64,000 bases of DNA from Temnothorax longispinosus (GCF_030848805.1 NC_092366.1:9046496-9110495), one strand, 5' to 3'; shown: positions 11,980-26,300, counted from the first letter of the stretch. Notes: generated from the sequence alone by a model not told the origin. Numbers and translations are program-made.

Positions 11980-13599
11980 AAAAATGTGTAATGGATCAAA
12001 GCACACTTTGATTCTGCGTTTGTTGGACGAATATAGAGCGAGCCACAGATATTTCCTTGCGCAAGGCAAATATATATATAATTATAGCAAAAATATGAGA
12101 GAGATAATTTTAAGTATCTGTATATTTAAAAATTATAGCTTCTGCCTCATACTTTGATTGTGAAAATTAGTGGATATTACTGACGATTTTTATTAATTAT
12201 ATATATGAACTTTGAAATCTATTGTTCTTATTAAGTTGATTGGTAATTAATGCAACCAGTAGAATTACTTGAAGCAGAGTTTCTAGAAAAATAATACATT
12301 GCCTCTGATCTAATCTTTCTTTTTAAAAGTGATAAAAAAAAGTTAATGATTTTATCCACGTTAACAAAATGCATATATTGCATAATGCAGATCTAGCTAT
12401 GTAATTCGTTGCTCCTGATCTAATCTTTCTTTTTAAAACGACAAAAAATTAATAATTCTATCCACGTTGACAAAATAACTAATTTTATTATTAGATATTG
12501 TAGATAGATATTATTTTATAATTTAATCATCGATTAATCGGAAGTCAATCGAAGTCACCCTAATCGATTGTCTGACGTGGTTGTCGATGACGAAGTCCTT
12601 TGTTTAAAGGACGCTCGGTATTCTTCCGAACGTTCCGAACATATCTTTCGCAGAGTACTTTTGCGCAGATATTCATGGAATCTCCCAAATTAGCATCAAC
12701 ACGAACATCAGACGTATAAAGGTAGCCGAAAAAGTTTCTTCAAAGCGTAAATAACGTAATTAAAAATTGAAGATCAACCATGATAAGGACCGCATTTCTG
12801 TTAGGTAACCGGAGATCAAGGCAGTTTCAGCAAAACGCGACAGAAAAAAGTATAATCTAAACATAAACTGTACAGATATATATCAAATGATCGAACAATG
12901 ATATATTTGACATGTCATGATATATAAAATTAGCCGATATATTCCAGTAATCAAAATGATAGCAGTATATCGGCAGATTGCAGATTTGATAAAACATGTT
13001 TTAGCAAACTCGACATCATCTGCGTTCGCATTCAACTTATGTTCTGCCAATGAAGTCTGCTAAATAAAACGTAATCAAACAGCAGATTGGTAGCAGAAAT
13101 CGAACACAGGCTGCAGGAACCGTTCATCCGATTATTATGTTAGCAGACTCTGTATCAGAACCAATTATTAATATAAAAAAAATATGCAATAGTCTTTCTA
13201 CCGACAAAATTTGTAACAGATAACTTGGCTGCCTGGGATTATGATGAGAAACCATAAGATCACCCCACAGAAGATACTTTTGTAATGACAATGTTGATGA
13301 CTACAATTATTGCAGGTAAATATTGATAAATAATATATAGAATCTCATTTTTTCACCAAGATTATGTATAATTTTTTATTATTATTATTTTGAAACACGC
13401 GTGCGCGTGTAGGTAGCAGAGTAACGTTAATAAAATTATAGTCTCTTTTCTTTTTTTATTATAAAATTGTTACGCGCGAAACATCATAGAACATTTATGC
13501 ATGCCTCGTGTATGTATGTACACTGCATATGAGGGAAAGAAACGTGAGAAAAGACTGAAAAGAATTGCGCGGACACAGAGCTACCGCTATATTTGTGCA
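11980..13599. other. Intergenic sequence, no gene seen
   Basis: This is AT-rich sequence between E(bx) and HPS4. A local duplication centred on CTGATCTAATCTTTCTTTTT occurs at about 12305 and 12415, followed each time by a similar TATCCACGTTRACAAAAT stretch. Stretches rich in GCAGA and GATATAT between 12840 and 13160 look like old transposon sequence. I see no exon or RNA gene. Confidence 0.5.
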
Positions 13600-14320
13600 C
13601 GCACACAAACCACTAAGGGAGATCAATATCGGTATGGCGGCGCGGGAGGAGCGGCTTCACGCGGTGCGATCGTCCACGATCTACGGTTAAGGAAGAGAAC
13701 GCGATGGCACGCGACGTTTCTCGCCGGTCGACGACGCGGCCAGACACCACGGGGTCTACGGGGTCTCGTTTTCACCGGACTGCGGCCGAGCGCCCGGGAT
13801 CGTATTAGCAATTAGTAGCAGGTGGAACGGTGCCGAGTGTGGAAACGTCGTTTCCCGTTGACAGAACGAGCGTACGTCAGGGAGAACGAGAGCGGGCCTC
13901 GACAGCACTCGACAGCGAGGAGACCGGTTGACAGATCGCCCGCTGCACCGGGACGACGATTGACTACGATTAATCAACCATCACCATGGCGAAGTATGCT
14001 CGCGCGTAATCGTGCCGCCTTATCTCATTAGAATACGCACGGGCACGCACACTCGCGATTGCGGGCAATGCGGGCACGCGACGACGTGATGCTCTGTTTA
14101 CTATTTCCCTCTTTCCCTGTCCTTGCGACCGCACGCAACTGCGCAACGACGACGTTCTGCAGGTTCCTCGAGACTCGTGAAAGAGAAGGCGGAGTTTCTT
14201 TTAAGCGTTCAAATCCCACAAAATTGTCTCGACGCGCGATCTCCCGTAGAGCGTGTGCCTCTCCAAGGTTGCTTTGATAGGCTGCCGCTCTGCTCTGCGG
14301 AGTACTGACGAGCTACAATT
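13600..14320 (+). promoter_or_regulatory. CpG-rich region upstream of HPS4, probable promoter and 5' untranslated exon
   Basis: Base composition shifts sharply to GC- and CpG-rich sequence, unlike the surrounding DNA. The first HPS4 coding exon opens at a splice acceptor (TTTTCAG, ending at 14788) rather than inside a longer exon. At least one upstream untranslated exon is therefore expected, and this region is the best candidate. A possible donor, GGTAAG, lies at 14545. Open frames here overlap on both strands as expected for GC-rich DNA and are not called as genes. Confidence 0.5.
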
Positions 14321-14792
14321 GACATATGCGACTTGTAATTTTATCTTATCTCGCCTCGATGCCGTATCGGTTACTGGGACCGCCTAATCGGTCGATTATT
14401 CGCTCGGGAATGATTCAGTCATGCACCAAAACTGAAACACTCTGCGGAACGTGTTCTCTGCATTGCCCGGTGCAATTTTCTACAATGAAATACTTTAAGA
14501 TACCTTCGCAATTATTGTCAATATATTTAAACAGATCAGATCTGGGTAAGCTGTGTGTAATCTTGTAACTGGAAACAAAAAGTAAATTTAGGCTCCCCGC
14601 GAATGTTACGTAATATGGTTTATCACGTCTACAAGCTTGCTGTTTTGTTTCAATATATCCTACAAATAAGCTTAGCTTTATAATTTATAATTGTTTTGGT
14701 ATCCAAACCTAGGCCTAGGCTTATATTCGATTAAAACTACAATAAGATAAGTTTGTCCTAGAATTCAGAACAAAACCTTCGTTTTCAGAGAG

Positions 14793-17700
14793 ATGATGAT
14801 AGTATTCGTTTACGACACTGCAAAGTGTTGTAAAGAGGAGGATGACCCTGCCGAAGCAGTTATGTACTTTCATCCGGCTTGGGTATCTCTTACGCAGAGA
14901 CTGGCTCTGGCGGGACAGTTAATGGGAGTGCATCACTTCCTGACAACGTCGTTTTCAGCGCCACGCTCTATCACGTTGCAAGGCGGAAAGTTTGTGTTAA
15001 AAAAGTTCGGGCAATATGTATTGGTAAGTGCATTTCACTGCGGAACATTCAATTGCTATTGTGTGATACGGTAGAGGTCCGATTTTGACCACGTTTGCGA
15101 TTGATCACAGCCATTCATAATGACTGGTGCCTAGAGTTTTTCCACTGGACCAGTGTCAGTGGGTGTGATACGATTTTAGATAAGATGTAACTTGAGAGCT
15201 GTATATACAAACAGATAATCTATAATATAACATTATTGTAATTGATTGGTTATAATATAGTTATGTACTCTAAATAAATGTTAATCACTAAATAGTAATA
15301 TTAGCTTTTAAGTAAGTAATAATAATAGCTACTAAGTAATATTAATATCAAAAACAAGAATATCAATATCAGTATTAAGCTTCAAAGTAGCCTGACTTTT
15401 CTCAAAACTCCTCCAAGAAATATGGAGTACACACGTCGCATGATGTTTTCTTTACATATATTATTGCGTTTTGTATTGTTCGATATTGATAGAGACGTTA
15501 TCTGGTGACACCATTCAATCGTCGCAATATTTACAAAGAGTTAATATGTATGTTCGTTGTGGTTCACAACTCAATAGCCATTTAGGAGATTAATCGTAAG
15601 TTTAATCGTAAATTACGTTGCTTAATTTTGTTAGGCAGTGGGGACTGATAGAAACATACACGACTGGATACTCGAGAGACGCGCCGACACTCTGGAATCG
15701 TTGTTGAAATTCTTTCACTGCGACCTCGTCCAGATACTGGAATCCCTCAATAACGATCGTAATAGATTCACCGAGAAATTGTATCAGATGTTTGAGACCT
15801 ATCTGCCAATTCTTCAACATAGTGCCAATCTATTTTCCAACATTCCTGTTATTAAGCTTCCAAAGGTTAGTACGGATAATACTAAGTACAAAAGCAAAAT
15901 GCTGCGAGATAGAAAAATGCCGAATATAGATACAAATATCAAAACAATTATAAATTTATACGATTTTATATATTTCCTCTCTCGCAATAAAAGTGTGTTT
16001 CTTTTAATGTAGAGTGCCAGCAACATATTCCTGGAAGGAATGCAAGTGTTACAGCATTGTCAAGAGATAAATGGCATTTTGGGCGGAGCGTTATTTTACA
16101 ATAACAAGTACGAAACAGACATCCATAAGTAAAATCATATTGTTGCTTCAATATCGCGTTCCAATATTTTTTCAAACATTAACACTAATTATATATTCTG
16201 ATGTTATTAATTGCTGTTAGTTACTTTGGTCTTTTTAAGATCACCTAATTTATCAATCTTCTTTCTTTCAGGATAGTCTCAACGCAGCTGGGAGCAGATC
16301 TAACGAAACAAATAGTCATAACGGATCCTTACAGGATAAAGGTATTTCTTTGATTAGACTTGAAAATTAAATGTAAATGTAGCTGATCGAATAGAATGAC
16401 GCGTACTGGCTTTTAGCGAAATCGATCGCTTCTGTTGATAAGAAATTCATAATGCATTGAATTTGAAGGCTCCTGCGGAAAGGATACCCACGGAATTTCA
16501 CTTGCCGATCGGTGTTCAATTGTTACAAGTGTACATAGAGCGGAAGCAATTCGCAAAATTGATGCAAGAAGCGAATAACGAGCGGTACTACAATTCGTGT
16601 CTAGATACCGTGACCAAGAAAATATTACAGAGGAAGGTAGGTGTAGGACGCGATGACACAATATAAATATATAAAATCTAATTAGATATCCTGACTTTTC
16701 AATAAAAGTTATAATAACCGACCACTTGTAGATCGCCTTGCGTTCAATTCGATGAACTTTCAGACCGTATCTAAGACCGGCGTCAAGGAACCACCCATTA
16801 CGTCCGGCATGAAGCGGGATACATCGAAGATTTTCACGGTTCCCGAGGAAGGTGAACTGGACTCGACGAATTACCCGCCGGCGCCGGCTCAATATGTGTC
16901 GTCCGTGCCGCTTGCGGTCAAACACGAGTCACCGATCAGACGCAAGCAAGAAATCAAGCCAGAACGTCCCAAGGGTGGTGTCACTGCCAATCCGCTCACG
17001 CCCAGTGTCTGCGCGACACCGTTGAAGGACGTGGACCGGGTGTTACACGGGAACGCCATGCTCATCTGCTCGTCTGAGAGCGGCGGTGAAAACGAGGGAC
17101 TTAGAAGCTCGTCGAAAAGTGATGACGACGACATTCCCGACGTCGTTAAAGAAGCGCTCAGGTACATGTTTATTTTTAAAGTAATTTTTAGAAATTCTGT
17201 GAAACTTAAGATTATGCACTTCGAAGTTACTTTTACAAAGTTTCATTGAAATCGGAGGTGGACCGTTTTCGAAACTTTCATCCCGAAGTAAGCTTGGTGA
17301 CATATAATTGTCCAGCTTGCAAAATAATCGAATTTTGATTACATATAATAGATGTAAACGCCTGAACAAGCTGAGAAATGCTACTTCGAAGAAGAAACTG
17401 ATAAAGAGGAAAGATCCCGACAGGAAGAGCATGAGCCTATCGGACTTGACGTCATCAATCAAGCCACGTTTGAACGGTATTCCCAGGGCTCGTCAACTGG
17501 AACTAGACAAAATGTAATTGAATTAATGCTATAGCTACCCGATTACTGAATACGTATGATTATTGAGTCGGTAATTGCGTTTTAAAAAATAATGGAATCA
17601 AACCCATTGTATAATGCAGACGAACTTAATTTCTATAAAACGAATGTTCTATAAAACTATTTTATTTTAATATTTATATTCTATTAACAGACTATGCAAA

Positions 17701-19709
17701 TTAAATGAAGTCTCGCCGGACGATCCGAATTCACCCCGGCGGAAACTCACCAGAAGTAACATGCGGCATTCGCGTACTATCGTTGATCCCTGTTATCCCG
17801 TCTTCCGATATGATGGTCTACCAGTTTCGCAATCTTTGTATGAGCAATACATCGCCTCGCACTGCGAGGAGCTGCGCGATAACGACGGCGTTCACGAGCG
17901 TCGTAGCGATGACGACAATCTACAATCGAAAAGCCTGCCAAGCGACCTGACGAGCGCGAAATTACCGATAAACAGCAGCCGGAACTCAATCACGAAGGAT
18001 GATCGCGAAGGTACGTTATTTAAATGAGCTAAAAATCTAAAAAAAAATTTTTTTTAACATAAAAAGTAGAGTGCATTTCCAACGTTGCTAAAGAGAGGAG
18101 TAATAGCAGTAAAAATAGTAACAACAATAGTAGTGTCGTGAATGTTCTAGTGTTCGAAACATGTTTCAAACATTTGTTTTAAATATAAACCTTCAGAATG
18201 CGCCAAACCTGGGTATGACAAGAGCAAGCAAGAGACGTACAAGAGATCGATGAGTCTGCCGCTGAAGCCGCTTAACGTCGTCGCTGAAGTGTCCAACGGC
18301 GACGATCGGCGGAAATCGACGTCGGAGTGCGGTGGTGCTGGAAGCTCGTTTGAGTTTCCGCAGAGACGGAAGCTGGACGGTTTACAGTTGACGCCGCTGA
18401 TGTCGAAGCTGAGTCTGCTGGCTGACGAGCGAACCAGCGGCTTCTGCAGTCGCGAGACCACGCCGAGCGAATTCCGCGATTTGTCCGGATTTTCCGGTGG
18501 TGCGACAGTCACCGCGACGACGACAACGACGAATCAGCTGATCCGGCAAAAACTGGAGTCCGTCGAGAAGGAAGCGAGCGATGGTGAGGATGAGCTGGAG
18601 GAAGACTGGGTCAACAAGGATGAGCCCGCCGCCTGTCTCGTGAAGACCGAGCTCTTTCTCTGCGGCTATCAGAATATGGTGCTGGTGTTGCTGATGGAAA
18701 ACGGCACCGCGAACAATCCGGATTTGATACATGCTCTGGTAAGTGTGAAAAATTCATATGTTCTGGAATTTATTGGATTTAAATGTTTAAAAAATTACGA
18801 TGAAAATTACGAAGGATTATTTTTGAATAATAATATAATAGTGCCAATTTTTAAGAGAAAAATTGATACAATAATTAAAAGATTATGGAATAATTGCCCG
18901 AAATATTCTCAAATGTTATTTCTGTAAAGACGCGGATAACAGTCATAATAAATGATTTGTTTCGTATAGTGGCATACCTGTGTGAGTACGTTGGGTAAGC
19001 TCGAATCGCGACTGCAGCAGTGCCTAGAACCAATGCCATCCACGGAAAATAAAGAGTTGTACAGTATTCTGAATGTGGATCCGCAGTGGGACACAGTGCA
19101 GCGTTCCGGACTTTGGGGCGTTACCGAGCTGGACATCGTATCCTGCCTTCACGACAGATTTACGCAAGGCAGAAGTTTGACAGACATTATCGTCAGGTAA
19201 TTACGAAACTCTTCATTCTTTATAAACTAAAAAAAGTTTCACTGTTTTTTATTTTATATCTAATTTATATTACGTAAAACTTTTTTTTCGCGAATCAGTT
19301 TTAGTTTTGTCCTTGTAAGACAAACATTTTCTAATAGATGATTAAAATCATGTTAATTACGATGTCTTTGTGTAACGCTTTATTTTGTTAAGTTACAAGT
19401 TACAATATTTGCCGGAAATTTAGAAATACTTATAACATTATGTGGATTATGGCGAGCGAATATGTTGAGACGTTTACGACAGGAATCGAATTTGCCGAAA
19501 GATCCTGACATAAAAGAATATTTTGATTGAGCAGAACGGAAGACACGGTAGTTTACGGTAACCAGAGCGGAGGAGTAGAAGTTTTCTACCAGCAAGCGGT
19601 GGCACCAGGTACTTTTGCAGCGCTTCCTACCCCAGCGGATCTGATGGGGATCGTGGCTCTCAAAGCAAAGCGTCGATTGGAAAGAGATCACGGAATCGTG
19701 TTACTGTAA
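14793..19709 (+). CDS. HPS4: Hermansky-Pudlak syndrome 4 homologue, BLOC-3 subunit
   Basis: HPS4 pairs with HPS1 in BLOC-3, the guanine-nucleotide exchange factor for Rab32/38 in pigment-granule and lysosome-related organelle biogenesis. Exons join in phase at 14793-15023, 15635-15865, 16013-16107, 16272-16341, 16469-16636, 16764-17161, 17352-17513, 17691-18010, 18197-18738, 18970-19196 and 19535-19709, giving 872 residues. The N-terminal longin-like region resembles HPS4 (FVYDTAKCCKEEDDPAEAV, then GQLMGVHHF), as do LEGMQVLQHCQEINGILGGA and the IVSTQLGADLT block. The middle, about residues 270-700, is hydrophilic and serine-rich and probably disordered. The C-terminus returns to a conserved fold ending in KAKRRLERDHGIVLL. 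ATG at 14793 is the first start after the acceptor; a second ATG follows at once. Regulation is not evident beyond the CpG-rich upstream region. Confidence 0.85.
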
Positions 19710-21135
19710 ATCCAGAACTGCGCGTTACTTCTTTTTCTTTTTTTTTGCCAGAAAAAAAAGAGGATAATGCATACGTTCACAATTTCGCTTGTTTGCTCTC
19801 GGCAAGAGAGATCATCATATCCAGTACAAGAGAGGAGAATCGTACGTTATTTTGACGGGATAATTTTAACAACGGAAGATATACGGCTTTTCTACGGCGT
19901 ATTTTTGTAATCTGTGATTTTCCAACATACCGAGCGTAATTCCAGGAGAATTGGCTGCGATCAAAAAGAGCTTTTATATACCACTGTGGTGTACCCATGC
20001 ATTCTTATCGTGTAATACCGGTCGAAACATTTTTTACGATAACGGATCGTCGACCAACCAATTTGTATACTTTACCGTTTCATCGATAGTGCAAATTGTT
20101 ATCATAGCAAATGTTATTTGTATTATATATGTTATTGTATATAACATGTCTTAGAATCGACGGAAAGTAGATAGCATTATTGTTCTTAAAACTTGGAGAC
20201 AGTTTTTAGAATTTTGATCTATCAGTATATCATGAGACATATCTCAGTAGATTCTGATTTATAGGCCATTAGAAATGAGAAGTCTTTCAGGAATCAGGCT
20301 TCGAAAGAGAAGATAAGTAATGTAACATTGTATTTAATTTTTGAAGCGAGTTTTACGTCAATAATATTTTTATTTGATTAATTACACTTATTACACAATT
20401 CGCCGTCTATATAATTATTATAAAAATACTTGCTCTGTCTATTATTTAAGAGTTACTAGAGAGTTACTATGTAGAATATTAATATCTGAAAAAAAATTGT
20501 TGACTCCAAATGTGAGGTACACTGTATCTTCATTGATTCTCGGACATCCTGTATAGAGTCGATTTATTGTACATGTACATAACGAGCCGTTAGTAACTTA
20601 TTTGCATTTTAATCAGCGCGAATCAGACACTCAGTTTCAGAGGATAGTTAAGGGTATATATTCTCCGAAAAAGAAAGACGGAAATCAGTATTCCGCGAAC
20701 GCGCTACATCCAGTATTTCTAGTCGTCCGAATTGCTTTTGTAGGGGAAAAATAGAGACGATAATAATATTGCAAAAATCACCTGCTCGACATTGTCAATT
20801 TTAATGTAAAAAAATATTTTATGCGACATTTTATGCGCAACGTTACCCGTCATCGGTGTTGAATCCGTTTTTGTCTCGCAAGATTTACATAAAAATGTCG
20901 ATGATCTCGCGCAGGAATCTTCCGCGAGACAAGTTTTTCATTACAACGATATGTAATATTTCCAAATATTTATATTGCGATTAATTTATGCTAATATATT
21001 GCACCGACGATATTTTTGGCGAGCAGAGTTGAATCATGTTATGTCATTGTCTGAATTTTCTAATGACTTTCTCTGTATCCGATAGTCCATGTGTTTTGTT
21101 TGAGATCTAATAAAGCAAATTATCATTCTTTAAAT
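19710..21135 (+). other. HPS4 3' untranslated region
   Basis: About 1.4 kb of sequence without exons follows the HPS4 stop. AATAAA at 21109-21114, followed within 40 bases by a T/G-rich stretch (TTGATCTTGTTTTTCGGTG), is the likely polyadenylation site. Confidence 0.55.
21109..21114 (+). terminator. Polyadenylation signal of HPS4
   Basis: AATAAA precedes a T/G-rich downstream element at about 21138-21160. It is the first such pairing I found after the stop at 19709. Confidence 0.5.
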
Positions 21136-21949
21136 ACTTTCTTGATCTTGTTTTTCGGTGCGTCCTATGATTTTTTGTATAATAATATTAATTAAAATTA
21201 TTTATTTAATTATATAAATTATAATTATTGTATAATATAATGTCTAATTATATAATTGTTGAAAATTAATTTAAATAATTATATATCGCGAAGTGACAAT
21301 CGATTGAATGCTACTATGCTTCTGATAAATGGATGAAGTTTAAATTAATAATAACAGAGGCAGGCACTGTATTTATCACATAGCACATAGCTAATAGCTA
21401 CTGCATCATCGAAGCGTTTAACGTAAACAACAAAAAAGTATGCTCCAATCTAATATTACGTATAAATGCATAAATGCATTAGAGGGTGTGTACGCAGAAA
21501 ATTCTGCATTCTAACACCAGGCGACATAAATATGTTTGCTACGTGCTGCGGAAAGTGAGATGTTTATGCGAAAAACTTTTAATATGCCGAAGGTGACAAA
21601 TAAAATATTCGATGTTATTCGATTTCATTGAAGCGAATGAGAGAGATATAGAAAAATCGAAAAAGGGCATTTTATCGTACCATCAATCGCTCTTTACGAG
21701 TGAATTCCGTTTCACGCATGATGCGCATAATGCATCATTTATTCTTGTTTATTTGGTAAACAACAAAAATGAATAATGCATTATGCGCCCTATATATATT
21801 GCGATTTTTATATAAATGCTTTTTTTTTAGGAAGAAAACCTTTTTTAATCGTTTTTATTTATTCGACTTTACCATAGCATTTATATTTCTCAATTCTTTC
21901 CACGTTTCTTTACTGCAATTTGAAAAATCGCAAATATTTTTAAAATAAT

Positions 21950-21994
21950 CTCGCTTTGTGTAATAATCGGAGTTATCAGAAAATTACCGGAATC

Positions 21995-22068
<74 letters not shown>

Positions 22069-22760
22069 AATAACTGTAAATGGAAGTAATATGATGCAAT
22101 AGGATTGTCACCTTCAGAGACCTTGCTTATATGTTGTCACACACGTGGCATGGCATACGTGCTCTACGATTAATCGGAGAAATGTGTTTTCTTATGCCTT
22201 ATGCTAATTAAGAAGGCGAGCCCACCTCGAATGCGTGTCGTTGAGTGTGTCCCAGCTGTAATGACGCATTTAATTAAGCTCACTCACTGCAGCCATCTTG
22301 AATTAATGATGTCAGAAACGAGAAAATATATCATATATAAAAATTTTTGCAATGTTATTAAAATAAAAATGTTTTAATTAAATATCTTATCGCTTTGTAT
22401 AATAATTGGAATTATCAGAAAATTACCTATAGAAAATAAAAACTCTAATGAAAATAAAACTTATGATGTAATACTATGGGAATCTTCAAAGACCTTGTTT
22501 ATGTGCTGTACATATGTAGCACGGGATACCTACGTGCTCTAGGATTAATCGGAGAAATGTTTCCTTATGCCTTATGCTAATTAGTAAGGCGAGCCCACCT
22601 CGAATGCGTGTCGTTGAATGTATCCCAGCTTTAATGACGCATTTAATTAAGACTCCGGTTCATTGCAGCCATCTTGGATTGATGATGTCAGAAGCGAGAA
22701 AATATATCATAAAAATTCTTGCAACGTGCATTAAAATAAAAATGTTTTTCAATTAAATAA
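21950..22760 (+). repeat. Diverged tandem duplication of about 400 bp
   Basis: Copy A (about 21950-22370) and copy B (about 22383-22760) share a long block containing ATTAATCGGAGAAATG, CCTTATGCTAATTA, GGCGAGCCCACCTCGAATGC and AATGACGCATTTAATTAAG. Copy A carries an AT microsatellite that copy B lacks. The conserved core is richer in GC than the flanks, but neither strand has a frame kept open in both copies. It may be an old transposon or a duplicated non-coding element upstream of HPD. Confidence 0.75.
22000..22064. repeat. (AT)n microsatellite
   Basis: About 32 uninterrupted AT units occur in copy A of the duplication. Copy B reads straight through the same point, so the expansion came after the duplication. 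Confidence 0.95.
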
Positions 22761-23290
22761 CATATATGTAATCGATAGAATAGATTTTTAAAATATACCA
22801 AAAATACTTCCCTTTTGAAAAATCAATAAATATATATCATATATATCGAATTGAATTGTGCCTAATCAAAAACGAAAACAAGCTGTTTAACAACTGCCGA
22901 ATTGAAATAAATCTTTGCTTTCTTGCTATTAAATTATAACAAAATGAGTCTTCAGTATATTTTAACTACGACAATTATTTTAAATATAAAAATACTACAT
23001 TACAACGAAAAATGATACTGTAGTCTGTACGTTGCAAGAATAAATTGCTAAATAATAAAAAGCTATTTTTAATTATCTTATAGTTTACAATTTTACTAAG
23101 AGTGACGCTGTTGCGTACTGTCAATATGGACTTGGCATTCGGCAATCAAGCCAGCAGGATTCTTAAAAAAAAAAACCTGCCTTCGTCACCGGTCTGATTT
23201 ATGAACCGCCGATCATGGAGAACGTGGCGCAAACAAGCCTCCGTCGTAGACCAATAGCGTGACACGGCAGGCCCGTGGATCGTCGGTGGG
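22761..23290. other. Upstream sequence of HPD, no gene seen
   Basis: The sequence is AT-rich to about 23100 and then becomes more GC-rich toward the HPD promoter. No exon or structured RNA was recognised. Confidence 0.4.
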
Positions 23291-23295
23291 CTCGA

Positions 23296-23303
23296 TATTT
23301 AAA
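23296..23303 (+). promoter_or_regulatory. TATA-like box of HPD
   Basis: TATTTAAA stands about 90 bases before the HPD start codon and about 30-35 bases before a plausible start of transcription near 23330. It is flanked by GC-rich sequence. Assignment rests on position and motif only. Confidence 0.45.
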
Positions 23304-23393
23304 GCGGAACTCAATGTGCGCTCCACAATAATCGAGTGTTCGGTATCGTCATAGAAGATACTTTTTACCGCTTTCCTTGATTTTGAAAGCCAT

Positions 23394-26300
23394 CATGGTA
23401 AGTTGGAGAACTGTCATCTGGTAACAGAGTCATTTTTATAATTTAACTTGATTATTGATTGAACAGTACGATTGCTTATCTAATGTGCAATTGTCCAACA
23501 CTTATAATTCGCAAAGATAAACTTTTCTGAGATCTTTTATTTGTCCAACATCAAAATAATAAATTCTTCGCGTTTGCTTCCAGACGAGCTACACCGATAA
23601 AGGACCCCAGGTAGACATCACTTCTTGTTAAAGTGTTGGGGAGAAAAATAAGTTGTTTTCTCGCCTGATGGAATTACTACTACTATTTAGAATACACAGT
23701 GATTATAATTATAGAGAATTACTACTAGAAATGTGACGCGCAATATTGATATTTTTTAGCCCATTGGAGGAAAATTCATCAGTTTCGATCACATAAAATT
23801 CTGGGTCGGAAATGCGAAACAGGTAAATTCTCATATACTGAATGTTTTTTAATACGTGAGAAATATCGTAGGAAAATAAACAGCAATCATAAATGTATAT
23901 TCTCTAAAAGTCGAAAAGTGAAATATTCAAAACGAGAAAATGCAAGTGTAATAAAAAATAAAAATTGAGTCTGTGCACTTAATTCGAGTAATTCGCCACT
24001 CTAAGAAAAAGTAAAAGGGCACTCTTTTCGAGTGCAAAAGATCAGTGTCTATAGGAGTGAATTTAGAGTGAAAAATTTCACTCTGTTAAAGTCATTTATC
24101 AGTCAATCTTTAGTGAATCGTGATTTACTCTATAGCTTTAGAATGAGATCGTATCACTCTGATAGAGTATAGTCATTCTAAAAATTTGAGTGAAAAATTC
24201 ACTCCTACTTTATGAGTGCCCGCATTTACTCAAATTAGAGTACTCTCTAATTTGACAATCCTCTCTTTTGGAGTGACTATCGCAATCACTCTAATATATT
24301 AGTAGCGAAACCATTCTATGAGACTTAGAGAGACGCTTTACTGAATTGATATAACAATATCGTAATGTAGCCATAACTACGTTGCGTGGGCGCATCGGTC
24401 ATAAATGCAGCAAATGCAGTAATCAAATTCAGGATGTATATAGCAAAGGAAAAGTTACGATTTTATTAGCCAATATACTGTACATTTATACAATTTCGTT
24501 GCGCATACTTTTTCAGTCGCAACTTTTATTTAGTTTATTCGCTGATAAAAGCTTATCTACGTTTCTAATGTATATTATGCAACAGCTGCGCTCACTTTTT
24601 TTTTTAAACAACGTTATGTTTTATGCAACGAGAAACGATATGTATATAATTTACACGGATATTCACGCTTTACATTATTACGTTATTATTTAAGACGAAC
24701 TTTCGTGGACACGGCCTGTTTTCCAGCGAATCCATTCCGTTGGCGACGCGTACTGCAATGTATTTACCGTTTCAAAAATCGCTATTAAGACTAAGCGAAA
24801 TCAGAATACAATTTTCATATAACTTCTCAAAAACAGTACCGTTTTTATTTTATTTTATTTTTTTTCAATTCGTGCAATTACGTGAAGCGACACGTTTCCA
24901 AATTTGTCAGTTCCTCAATATCGTAGGAAAATAGAGAGGAAGTAGAGAGTAGTATTCAATATAATTCTGTTCTTTATCTATAGCTGCATTTGAGTTTTAT
25001 CAGTTTTATCAAGATACTATGTACATACATAAACTTGTTGATTTTCTGCCCTAAATTCGTGTTCATAATGTTTCCTACATACTAAGAAACGCCTCGTATA
25101 AAGAAAATAGAATATAAGAAACAAAATAAAATCTAAAAATGCATCCAAGAGACACGTATGTGCGCAGCGAACAGATCGTGTATTTTTACGCGAGTATCCG
25201 AGATTTTGAGATAGATTACATATACGTGAAGGTAAAACACAATTGCTCGTAGGCTGCCAGTTTCTATCGATGCAGGATGGGGTTCCAGCCGTTTGGATAT
25301 CGCGGTTTGGAAACTGGCTCCAGACGAATAGCCGCGCATGTAGTGAAACAGAACAAAGTGAGTAACTTTAAACGCACGCACGAATGTGTAAGCACACACA
25401 GTAAAATAAATCAAAATGTAACGTTATAGAAAAAATTTTCAATAGATTTACATTATTTAATAGTTTATTTAAAGAGTAGCGTTCTTTTCGAAATCTTGCA
25501 TATGATCTTCCGAAACGCATAGAGTTTCCTAATCATCAGGATCGTAATCATAGATAGTGTTCGTGTTCGAATCCCCGTACGAGTCTGATAATGAAGAAAT
25601 GTCGGATCATCTTTCTCGACATGGAGACGGCGTGCGAGATGTTGCGTTCAACGTTGAAGATATCGACACCATTGTGAAGGTAAGAAACAAAGAAAATGCT
25701 TTTTCTTTGCCTAAAAAATACAAGTTCCTTTATTAGTAAAATTTCCACGTTGCAAGATAAAATATCCTTTCCGGAATTAAAATAGGCATAATTAAAAATG
25801 GCGTTAAAAAATTTTTCCTATCGGAAAATAATAGTAAAGTCATTTTCAAGTTGTCTTTACTGATATTTTAAACAATGCATGCCAAAAGATTGCCAAGAAA
25901 AGGGGCGCCGAAATAGTGCGCGACATATGGGAGGAAAGCGACGAATATGGCACTGTGAGGATGGCCACTCTGAAAACTGTAAGTATAAAAAATGATACTT
26001 CTCTACACGATCTCCGATATCGTCATATTCTAGATGTCAATTGATTCAACGCCACTTTCAGTATGGCGATACGCTCCATACGCTTGTCGATAGGATGAAG
26101 TACAAGGGTTTCTTCCTGCCGGGTTTTGCAAGGCCATCGGAGGATACTCTTCTCAAACAATTGTGCGTATGCAAAAGCGCGATTCCTCATACAGTAGCAA
26201 CTAACAAAAGCTACACTGTAAAAAATTTAATGTCCCAGAAAGTCCACTCTAAATTTTGTGTTAAAATAACACAATGCATGAGTTATTTTAATACAAAATT

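Noticed and set aside
13501..14568. Several open frames in CpG-rich DNA upstream of HPS4
   Set aside because: Frames overlap on both strands, look compositionally driven and do not resemble the HPS4 N-terminus.
22574..22756. A small protein in copy B of the tandem duplication
   Set aside because: The frame is not kept in copy A and the peptide resembles nothing known.
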